Source: Ixodes scapularis
Taxonomy: Eukaryota > Arthropoda > Arachnida > Ixodida > Ixodidae
Length of the DNA: 64,000 nt
Assembly (NCBI RefSeq): GCF_016920785.2
Contig: NW_024609880.1
Coordinates: forward strand, 49,934,296-49,998,295
Direction of reading: 5' to 3'
The position numbers and the translations under genes are program-made. Positions 55,280 through 64,000 of this stretch are shown one piece after another. The stretch's first letter is position 1, and the number at the start of each line of letters is the position of its first letter. Below the pieces are notes generated by a model. That model was not told where the DNA came from, did not search any database, and worked only from the letters and a program-made list of their open reading frames with translations.

Positions 55280-56350
55280 ACGAAAACGGAAGCAATGACA
55301 GGACCGCAGGGAAAAAAATTGCTCATAAAGGTCTGAGAAACAAGGTGCACTTTGCATTGCTTCTCGTGTTGTGTAGGGCGAACAGTTTTTCCGGTGACTC
55401 TATCCAACGTTATTAGAACCAACTCAGTTCTGGAACTCCGCTCCGGAAGGGGGTCCCTTTGCGTGGTGCCTGTTAGAGGACGCGCGCTCCGCATTAATAC
55501 TCGCTATCATCATCATTGACGGCGCCCTTGTGGCCGTTGCATCTGGCCTACTGAGCTTACAGATGTTCGTGGCGCTTTTTATGACAGTAGCAGACGACTT
55601 TCAAATTGTTTCTGCTGCAGTTGGTAGTCGTCGGCACATCTACTATTACAGTATGTACAAACTTGCCCTGATTGTAGCCACCGGATTGTGGCGCCGATGA
55701 ATTTGGGTTGTTCGAAACGCTTCGCGCTGTCAGCACAGCTAAGGCAGCAGCATTTTACAATAATGCAAAGCGTATGCCAAAACGGTCGTAGCGCTTTTCA
55801 TGCTCGAATTGTAATTTTTACTGGCGAAAGGGCAAAAATTAACTAAAAACCATGCTGAACCTCGAGAGGAGTCGGGACTCGCAAGCAGCCGCGGAGTAGT
55901 AGCAGACGAAAACGCGTGGAATAATGCGCCGGCAGCGCCACCTAGCTGCAAACAAATCGGACACGGTTTCGGACCCCCTCGCAATGTGCAGCGTCTATGG
56001 GAAGTTCTATAACTGAGTTGATCTAGTAACGGTGACTCTATCGTTAGTGTTGTGTCGGCATGTTGCCTAGTTCGCTCGGAACGCAACCCACACAACCACC
56101 TGAACCAGACATTTTCCGTTTATCAACGTTCATCGGCGCGGTAGAAGGCGAGTAGAAACGGTTCTTTCGTCGCTTCGCCGAACAAGGCCAAGCCTCTGGA
56201 AGCTCGCTTACGCCAGCCGGCGCAAGTTTCGGGGTAAACCATTTTGAGTCCAATGCTTGGCCCCGTGAAACCCGCGAGCTGTGGGTTGAGCTGGCGCATG
56301 GCGCAACACGACTTGTTTTCGACCGCCATATTTGCCGGAGACTGGCGACC
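55280..56350. other. no recognisable gene: unassigned
   Basis: Short frames only; a minus-strand reading near 55,620-55,700 contains a Cys-x2-Cys pair (VCTYCNS) but no established finger spacing. Confidence 0.4.
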
Positions 56351-56355
56351 CCTTT

Positions 56356-56590
56356 GCGAAGCGAAAGTCGTCTGCTTCTTGCGCAGGGGTTGCGGTAACG
56401 TCAGAACGACACCGCGTTCTGGTGGTCTTAGTCTGGAGGGATAGTGGGTAGACCTCAATACTAGGATCCTTAAAGTCTTCTTTTTTTAATCAGCCAATAA
56501 TAGCTAGGCTTTCTAACATCAACGCAACGCAACGCCCCCCCCCCCCCCCCCCCTTCCCTCCGTTTAAGAAGCAGACGAACTTGCGCTCCG
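56356..56590. mobile_element. foldback MITE, GCGCAAGTTCGTCTGCTTC family, copy 2
   Basis: The left arm AAGTCGTCTGCTTCTTGCGC, GTTGCGGTAACGTCAGAACG then GGATAGTGGGTAGACCTC matches the other copies. The right arm is interrupted by a C run (about 56,537-56,553) before AAGAAGCAGACGAACTTGCG. Confidence 0.8.
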
Positions 56591-56599
56591 CATAGGTCG

Positions 56600-59420
56600 T
56601 TGGAGTCGCGATAGTCACTGAAGAAACGCAGGGCGTGGCGAGATATTTCTCATCAGCCAATGGGATCGTGGTATTTGCCGACAAGGTCACCGAAGAACCA
56701 ATCACTAAGCAAGAGGTGTGAACATCCGATCATCATAAGCCACACTTCGGATTTTTTTTCAGGCCCTCAGTGACAATGGGAACCATTCTGGGAAAGTACC
56801 ACCATTGCCTTCCCTGCCTGCTAACCGGACACAAATAGGTACTAACCTACCAACGACCAAACCTCTCAGTTTGATTGGCTGGTCAGTTTCACTTGCCATG
56901 GCAATCGCCATTTCGGTCTATTCAAATCTTCGAACCTTCGAAAGGGTTGTTCTGAACCAGTCACGCCAAGATCGTCATGGAGCGTCATTGTACTGAAAGC
57001 ATTCGCAGCTAGTGTAAGCGTCTTTGGCGCTGTGCATGCAATCCACTTATCAATTCTGCTGATCTCCACATATCTATTATATTGTTATAGTTATTATTGC
57101 GTTTTACATAAATACTGGAAATGTATTATTATCATGCGGCGCCAAGCATTGGCGTCACATGTGGTGGCAGTGCGAAGATCTGCACTTGTTTTGCCGGTGT
57201 GTGGATAGCAAAATTTCGGTATACAAGACACGTATCCATAAAGCTACCCGTCACCAGCGAATTTAGATGGGTTCATCAAGAATGTAGAGGTCAAGAAAAA
57301 ACTCTTCATTCCATGAACCCAAATGGCGAGCATACGGGAAGCTTGGCGCTACTTTCCCAGGATCCAGTGACATTAGAGGTTGTGGCACAACGTCCCTTTG
57401 TTGTTTTTTGTTCCTCCACCATCAAAAGTATCTTTCTGAATTTGACATAAGCCAACCAGGCCCCCAATGTTTTCTTTTATTTTTACTGCGACATACACCC
57501 TTGATGAATAAGAGCTTGCGGGCCGTATACTGTCAAACGCCGACAACAGTTCTCGACAGGTTCTTAGTGTCAGAACCGCAAGTACTAATTTTTCGCACCT
57601 ATAGTCCAGGCTGAAACAGATGAGCGAAAAATTCATGGAAATATGCACGAAAACCTGGACATGAAATATAGTTCCACTTTACGAAAAATAGAGCGCGTGA
57701 AAATACGACGGTTGAAGAACGAGAACTCACAGGACCAAGCGCTTTTTCCCGTCAATTTTCGTTCTTCGTCCATTTTAATTGTTTTTTTTTTTACCCTATG
57801 TTTGCTGTTTTGCGTAATGCATTCCTAGCAGAAAAATTGCGAAGATGTTTTCAGCGAGACCGTGTGTCCGGTTACCGTACAATAAATACACTGCGTTGTC
57901 GAGAACAAGGTCAAAATCTTTCGCATGTTCCTACCAAAGTTTGTCTGATTTTTGGAATTACTTTTTTTTTCGCGCTTGTGTTTAGCTTTTACGTTGATTT
58001 ACGACCGCGAGTCACCGGTACGTCCGCGTGGCGCATGGAGCTGGGCCACCAATTCAGGGAGTACAGTTTGGCATGCAGCACACGAAGTGCCGAATGGCCA
58101 GTAACTTGGGGTTGTATATATAGCTTGGGCCGCGTTCCAACATTTACTCGATCCCACTTTGTGCACCCGTGAGCGATAGGAAGGTGAACAGCCCTCTTCT
58201 TGTTTTTGACGCTCCTGCAAATTTTGCAACAAGCTCTGTTCCAGAAGAGCGCTAGAACGCAAAGTTTAGACGCCCAAGCCACGTACCATTTGAGACGTTG
58301 AGAGTTAATATAGCTTTAGGGAGCCGTAAAACAGGCAAGAAACCAGGTAAAACGTTCACCTTCATATTGCCGGCGGGTGTACGTTGGCGTTTGAAAACCA
58401 ACTCGCGTCCAGCGTCGCTCTTTCGATGTTATCCCGTGATGCGACCCGCGGAAGCAGTAGAATCTACTTGAGTGACATTTGGAAGAAACCCAACGTAGCG
58501 TAGTGAAGCTGTAGTGCCTGGAACGCGCGTGAAAGCTAACCGGAGAGAAGCTCACCCACTTTGGTGCGGGTCCGGAGAAAGGCTCGGCAGTCTTGTGACA
58601 AACTCACAGGAGAGCTCATCTCGAATTTAATTTTTTTAAGGGGTCGATATATTTTTTATAACAGTAGTGCAACCAAGATTACAGGCGCCCCTCACGCAGG
58701 CGGTGCCTTCCTTGTGAGACGCAGTAAGCACAAACACGAGTTCGTCGATCTTTTTATGCATTTTATTTAGACATTGTGTTGACCAGCGTCAAAATCTTAT
58801 CTTGTAAGTTTGTTCCTCCAATAAACAATTTCCATCGCAATAGTAGTTTCGATAGAAACCCCTCAATTCTGAGAAAGACAAAAAAATCGAATTTCTTGTT
58901 TATGTTGCCAACATCACACAGCGTACTCATTTCAAAGCTAGACGTCCTACTGCAGCTCTCGTTCGACTTTCATGTCGACTTTCCTTATGTTGCAATTTTA
59001 AATTTTTCTACGTTTTGATATAAAAAAATATGAACGTCTTTCAATCTAGTATAAATATCTAGAAACTACTTACGTGGCAGTATTCTACACTGATTATAGT
59101 TCGCCCGGTTATCGTTCCTTTAGCGTTCTATTGAGATTATTTATTTTGTCTTCGTCATTCAACTAACGCAAAGCCTGACGTGTAGCAGGACGTTGTTCTT
59201 TTTTTATATTAAAAATAATTTTTGTATTCTCGGGGTCAACTTTTTTGGCGTCGCAATCAAAGGTGCGGGCACGCGTACCCTCCGCCATTTCGAGCGCTGA
59301 TTAAAGCTTGAATTGGATTGGATAAAATTGGATTCTGTCGACTAAACCCTTTGTAGCAGGCGATCACAAGTTAAAACTAAACCTAGCCACATAAACTTTA
59401 AAATTAAAACTTCAAACTGC
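56600..59420. other. no recognisable gene: unassigned
   Basis: Contains CACCGAAGAACCAATCAC near 56,690, shared with CACCGAAGAGCCAATCAC near 50,759. ORF 57,121-57,450 plus shows no recognised family. A C run lies at about 59,423-59,440. Confidence 0.4.
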
Positions 59421-59438
59421 TACCCCCCCCCCCCCCCC

Positions 59439-59945
59439 CTACCCCGGCATTCTTCCGGCCTTCCCTACAGCTTTGCCCCACCAGTCCTCTAACCGCTGCT
59501 TCGTGGTCGCCACCGTCACATTGTGTACCACCACCTTGGGTTCTCCGCCGGATTGGTCGATCGTTGGCGCTACTCCGTTGCATAGCGACTGTACTTGCTG
59601 CGCCAATATTTTCCCTCTCAGCCGGAGCGCAGTAGCATAGTCTTGCACCTCAAGTGACATTGGCGGTTGCAGTGCCTGCAGCACACCATCACATTAGAGA
59701 GTTGTAGGGAACTGCGCATGTTCTAGCGCAGATGATTCGCACATGCGCAGTGTGCACCGGAGGGCCCATCGTACCGTATCGGATGTGCAAAAGCTGTTCT
59801 CTAAAACTCTCTAATGTGCATGTCCGTTTCCTCCTCCTGACCGCACAGCACGCATGTTGTGTCCAGTCCCACCGTGAACTTGGCCCGAAGTTGGCGAGTT
59901 CTTAGGGATCCCGCTTCGCGCTTCGCACAAAATTCCGCTGCTTCT
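59439..59945 (-). pseudogene. C-terminal tail of a third LINE, split by a MITE
   Basis: Minus strand: REAAEFCAKREAGSLRTRQL, then AKFTVGLDTTCVLCGQEEE with the Cys pair seen in LINE tails, then after a 127-bp MITE, VLQALQPPMSLEVQDYATAL and finally TTKQRLEDWWGKAVGK before the stop at 59,439. The KQRLEDWW end resembles tick LINE C-termini I know only from memory. The reverse transcriptase itself is not in the window. Confidence 0.55.
59691..59817. mobile_element. 127-bp MITE, ACATTAGAGAGTT ends, inside the LINE tail
   Basis: The left ACATTAGAGAGTTGTAGGGA and right reversed ACATTAGAGAGTTTTAGAGA arms agree; GCGCATG appears in inverted pairs in the middle. The TSD was not resolved. Confidence 0.8.
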
Positions 59946-59957
59946 CGAGTTATTAGG

Positions 59958-60114
59958 GTGTTTTTGTGGATCGTTTTCGCCCTCCCGCAATGCCCTCCGC
60001 TACCCGCTACGACGCCCGGAGCTCTATAGCCATGGCAATCGGCGCGCAGGCGCAGTAGTGACTTCTCCGTTGCAGAGGGCTTAGCGGAAGGGGAAACGCG
60101 GTCTACAAAAACTA
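59958..60114. mobile_element. foldback MITE related to 10.7 kb and 59.7 kb
   Basis: The left GTTTTTGTGGATCGTTTTCG and right reversed GTTTTTGTAGACCGCGTTTC arms continue through CGCCCTCCCGC and CCCTCCGCT. The apex is near GGCGCGCAGGCGCAG. It shares most of its body with the minus strand of 10,700-10,816. Confidence 0.65.
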
Positions 60115-60119
60115 CGTAT

Positions 60120-62640
60120 TAAAAAGAAAATCTTCTTCGGGCAATGATTTTCTTTTCCGCACTGTACACTGCAAGTGACAGCCGTGCTCTAGCCGCGGTT
60201 ACCAATCTGGCTGTTTCAACGTCCATCACGCAAACTCGCACTCGCTTCGCCATGCCCGACGCCGCTTCCTCGTACAACAGCACATGGCTGGGGCACCTGG
60301 GAATGCTCCGTGAGTTGGCGCACCTTTTTCATCCATCGGGTGCTGATGTTTTTGAGGATTACATACATAAACACCCGGCAGGCCCATCGACGCTGCGGCA
60401 ACGTGCATAACCGCTGCTCATAAATTAGCTCGCTGGTGTCCTCACGCGCTTCAAAACGAGACCACCCCATGTCTCCATGCACCTACTCCCTCTTTATGTT
60501 TCTGTGGGTCCCAAAAGCGAGGCGGCCCACGTCCAGTTGCTTCACCTCCAGGTGTTCTCGCGCACGCGCCGACATGCACAGCTGTGCGCGCCCCCTCCGC
60601 CTCTCCCCGGAAATGCCAAAGAAAGTTCTCGGACCGCATAGAGGAGGCTATGACCTGAGGCATTCCAGCATACCTCAGTTGAGTGAGCATATTTCCCTCG
60701 AGAGAACGCTCGATTCTTAGATTTCTATGTGAGCTTTCCTCCGCATCAGATGGTTTTGCGGTGAGCCTTTTTCCGTCGTCCGTGTTTACCATCCCCCAAA
60801 AAGTATAACGGGATGAAGCTGAGCTATACTTTGTTTGAGCTTAAGTCCAAACGCAGCCGATGCTACAAGCGCGAGCTCCGGGCTCTCAGCGTCGGACACC
60901 AGTGTGACTGACGTATGTGTTCGGTTGGAAGACATGTCCAATTCGCGAGCACACGAATTCCACTCGAGCGCTGACATAGCACTCTTGTCACGGTTTTCCG
61001 TATCAGGAGTGCCGTTGCAAAATCTCGCGAGAGCCAAATAAAACACATGCTGAATTAAATATTTAAAAAAAAAAACTTATTTTGTTCAAGTTTGCTTAAC
61101 AGTAGCCGTGCGTGTACTCAAATTTTTCCTGCGAGAAACTATAAAAATAAAAAAGAAATCCGGGAGTACGTTTAGCAAGGACGAAATAGTTGAGTTCTCG
61201 TCCGTTTTTGGCCCCGGCTCGATATCCCGCGCGGCCAAATTGCCTTCGCGTCCTTAAAAGGCCATCGCTCATTGGAACGGACGTCCGAGGATCTAGTTGC
61301 TGCTCCGATCCGATCCCCAAATACCCTTCGAGGAAGGAAAAGGAGGCGGACGTCTAGACGATGCTAACTTAACAACAGCGGGGGAAAGTTTCGCCTATAC
61401 GAGAAAATAATCGCGGAAACTTCCCGGAATATAAGCTGCTCCGTGTCGGGAGGTATCATTTATACTTTTCCATCGTATAAAGAAAAAAGAAAAATACTGA
61501 ACAATCTGCATAACAGCATCGGGACCCCGAAATTGATCGTGTACGGCATTTAAATTGTCTCTGACAGCTGAAACAAAATTTAAATTAACATTTTTTTTTC
61601 TTCGAAAATTTAGGAAACAAAATACCCAAGAAAAAATCAGCTTGCAAGAAGCAGGACCATCATAGGCTGCGTTTTGCGTTTCTTAATCTGCCACCGATTC
61701 TAGCTCGAGTTGCTCAATTGACTCAACATTTTCATTTACACTTATAGAGCATACTTATATTCTGGTTATTCGTCTAAATGCCATTTCATGTTTATCTTTG
61801 CGTGACATGCATTGCTCGAAATTTGATGTAAGAACCTTTTGCCGTTATTTCTTTTTTTTTGTGTGTGTGTGTTTTTCTTTGTTTGCTTTATGTGATGATG
61901 TACTGATTTTTTTTTCTCACTTTTTGCGCACTGCCCGCACGGGCCATAAAAGTTCAATGAACGATGATTATGATGATTATGATGGTACATAAAATTTGAT
62001 ATGCATTTTTTTTTAAGGAAGCAGGCGATTACGTTGACTGCGGCATATTTCACATATGCTCTTTTTGCATGAGTTGAAAGATGGTGGCGCCAGTGTGCAA
62101 ATAACTCGCAACCACTTCCGGTTGTGATATAGACGGCGGGTTTCGCGGTATTTGCGAAATGAAATACACACGCAATCTATTGGAAGTGGCCAATTATAGC
62201 ACTGGCAGTCTCTTAATTCAACCTTACGATAAAAGAACGATGTTTAAAAAATTAAATAAATATACGTGAACCGGAAGTGTGCCGGCGCTACCCAATAGAT
62301 GACGCCACCGAGTTTGTTGCCAAACAAAAAAAAGAAAAGGAGGGGGCGAATCTATAACCCACGTTAGCACGTAAGAGCAATATACAACGCGGGTTTAAAC
62401 CGGCTGGCGACTGTAATTCTGGCGGCCCGTCGCTTGGGTCGTAATTTATCGTAGCATATGAACGATATTCGCGGCCTTGGCTCAGAATTTTGTCTCTCAT
62501 TTATCGTTTCCCAGTAACAAACGTCTTCGTTGGGTACAAATCTCGCATTACTGTCCATTCAACTTGCGTCTCAGCCCATCAGGATCGTTGTTCTCGGCAG
62601 ACAACAAATCCGAGCTAATTCCCATACTTCGCTTCGTTTC
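60120..62640. other. no recognisable gene: unassigned
   Basis: Minus-strand frames at 60,150-60,480 have protein-like composition (YEEAASGMAKR, VETARLVTAARARLSLAVYS in one frame) but match nothing I know; they could be the rest of the LINE or chance. CATAGAGGAGGCTATG near 60,640 also occurs near 36,073. Confidence 0.35.
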
Positions 62641-62644
62641 TATA

Positions 62645-62860
62645 CGGAGCGCAAGTTCGTCTGCTTCTTGTACAGGGGATACGATGACGTTAGAACGCCA
62701 AGTTTTTATTGGCAGATTGAAAAAAAAAAAGTATAGTGGGTAGACCTCAAGGCATCTGGCATCGAGGTCTACCCCCTATTTCGATCTCAGCCAATCAGAG
62801 CTCGACGTCGTTCTGACGTCACCGCAACTCCTGCGCAAAAAGCAGACGACGTGCGCTCCG
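62645..62860. mobile_element. foldback MITE, GCGCAAGTTCGTCTGCTTC family, copy 3 (best)
   Basis: The left CGGAGCGCAAGTTCGTCTGC and right reversed CGGAGCGCACGTCGTCTGC arms close on an apex hairpin, GGTAGACCTC.. GAGGTCTACC, near 62,757. Confidence 0.9.
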
Positions 62861-62864
62861 CATT

Positions 62865-63500
62865 CTTTGCTGTCGCTAATACAAGTCTGGGGGCACTGTC
62901 TGATGCTTGTTTCCTCGTTGTATGTTGGTCGTGTTCACATTGGTGATACAAGGGCTATCCGCAGACAAGTTCGAAACGTGGATAGGAATGAAGCTAACAT
63001 GATTCTAACATACTTGAAGCGTGTCCACAGATGATTCTGTCACCGTGTCCGCGGCGAATTGACACCGTGCCTTATGTATGACGAATGAGCAGTGGGACTC
63101 CGGCATTACGATGAAACAAAGCATAGCGTACGCTTAGGAAATGAAATATGGTATCCGGTCCTACTGCACTGGCTAAATACCGACCGCCCCCCCCCCCCCC
63201 TTTTCCGCTTTCCTTGCAGCGTTATGCCGAGTATCGTCAAATTTTAAACGAAGTTTGACCTTATATATAGACTCTCTAAAAATACTCGCAGATTTTTCAA
63301 GTTACTATGATTTCATTAAATTTTTTCCTAGTTGTACAAACTACGAGGAATGTCTTCGAATTGAATATTCGTTACAACACAAAAAAAATATATATTTTTT
63401 TTTTTTAAAAGGGGGGGGGGGGGTTGTTAAGTTGTGTGTGCGTGTTTTCGCGTGTTTTTTTAAAGCTGGGGTCTCACTGCTCATACATCATACGAACGAC
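62865..63500. other. no recognisable gene: unassigned, with G and C runs
   Basis: C run at about 63,187-63,201 and T/G runs near 63,395-63,423. No motif in the open frames. Confidence 0.4.
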
Positions 63501-63506
63501 ACTCTG

Positions 63507-63619
63507 CAAACAGGAGTGACCGCAATATCCGTGGTTCGAATGCCGCATGCCAAGTTTCCTCGCTTGAACTCACTGCCATGCGGCATTTGAAGGACGGATC
63601 TCGTGGTGACTCGCGTTTG
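63507..63619. repeat. foldback with 34-bp-plus arms
   Basis: The left arm (GAGTGACCGCAATATCC, TTCGAATGCCGCATG) is matched in inverse by CATGCGGCATTTGAAGGAC and GTGACTCGCGTTTG. Spacer about 27 bp. Confidence 0.85.
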
Positions 63620-63624
63620 AATTT

Positions 63625-64000
63625 GTATTCAGACTGCCTTTTGTGTGACGTAAAAGCAGTGTGACCCGGTTTTAGAGAGTTAGCTCCGGTCAAAAGTCGA
63701 ACCAAAATGAATCACTGCTATTGATTCACGGAGACTCTATGCGAGCTCTGCCAAAATATTGCACTAATGGGAAGCCGTGACCCACTCTAAGACAGGGATT
63801 TAAAAGTCTACCACCAGCTTCTCAGCGGATATTCAGCGGTTTGGTTGTTTGTCAAACAACCTTGTGCCCCGACGTCATGTTCGTGCTCAGGGAGGTTACT
63901 CGTTCGTACTGCCACTTTCGCCGTGCTTTTCTGCTTCGTTTGTAGCCGTCCCAGCGAACAGTTTCTGCCCGTTGTGTTATGATTCAGCGGCCGTCGTTTG
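63625..64000. other. no recognisable gene: window end
   Basis: Contains small palindromes such as GGTTGTTTGTCAAACAACC near 63,843. No coding feature. Confidence 0.4.

Overview
This window looks like intergenic or deep intronic DNA from a large, repeat-rich arthropod genome, most likely an ixodid (hard) tick. The tick call rests on several copies of a tRNA-Ser-like SINE resembling the published tick 'Ruka' family, on decayed non-LTR retrotransposons, and on dense short inverted-repeat transposons (MITEs and foldbacks). I found no intact host gene, rRNA gene, functional tRNA gene, operon or CRISPR array. Every long open frame I examined is either a transposon remnant or lacks recognisable protein features. 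All calls come from reading by eye, so element boundaries are good to a few bases where terminal repeats and target-site duplications (TSDs) are given, and otherwise to tens of bases.

Layout. 0.5-5.2 kb: one old, frameshifted LINE on the plus strand, with a coiled-coil plus FP-like ORF1, an endonuclease in pieces, a reverse transcriptase with YADD, a C-terminal tail and a 3' UTR. 7.8-8.9 kb: a 1 kb inverted-repeat element containing an 11-bp minisatellite. 10.7-12.2 kb: a MITE and minus-strand SINE remnants. 14.7-15.5 kb: a PIF/Harbinger-like element (TTA TSD) with a degenerate ORF. 16.4-16.9 and 25.0-25.8 kb: two members of one TACAGGGTG family, the second with a SINE inside. 20.07-22.1 kb: an element with roughly 500-bp terminal inverted repeats (TIRs) carrying a SINE and a 12-bp VVLE-coding minisatellite. 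26.3, 32.9, 34.95 and 47.4 kb: elements of a TTAA-flanked family. 30.9-32.4 kb: a cluster of short inverted repeats. 36.7-37.7 kb: 3' end of a second LINE with an RNase H domain (minus). 43.0-45.2 kb: two TA-flanked MITEs and several strong hairpins.

47.0-51.6 kb is the most structured part. A minus-strand SINE is followed by a TTAA element split by a 1.3 kb hAT-like element with an exact 8-bp TSD. That hAT-like element is packed with TATCGATA palindromes and is itself split by a third element made of tandem palindromes and GTCACGTGAC motifs. Three adjacent foldbacks follow. 54.8-55.3 kb: a 428-bp MULE-like element with a perfect 10-bp TSD around a GC-rich segment. 56.4 and 62.6 kb: further copies of the 51 kb foldback family. 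59.4-60.1 kb: the tail of a third LINE with MITEs inside and beside it.

The parts do not form a pathway. The window records successive insertions: old LINEs, then SINEs and DNA elements, then elements nested in elements. The most unusual observation is the nested unit at 47.36-49.20 kb, whose subterminal arrays match the Drosophila DREF (DRE) site. DREF and hAT transposases both carry BED zinc fingers, which suggests a testable reason for the arrays.
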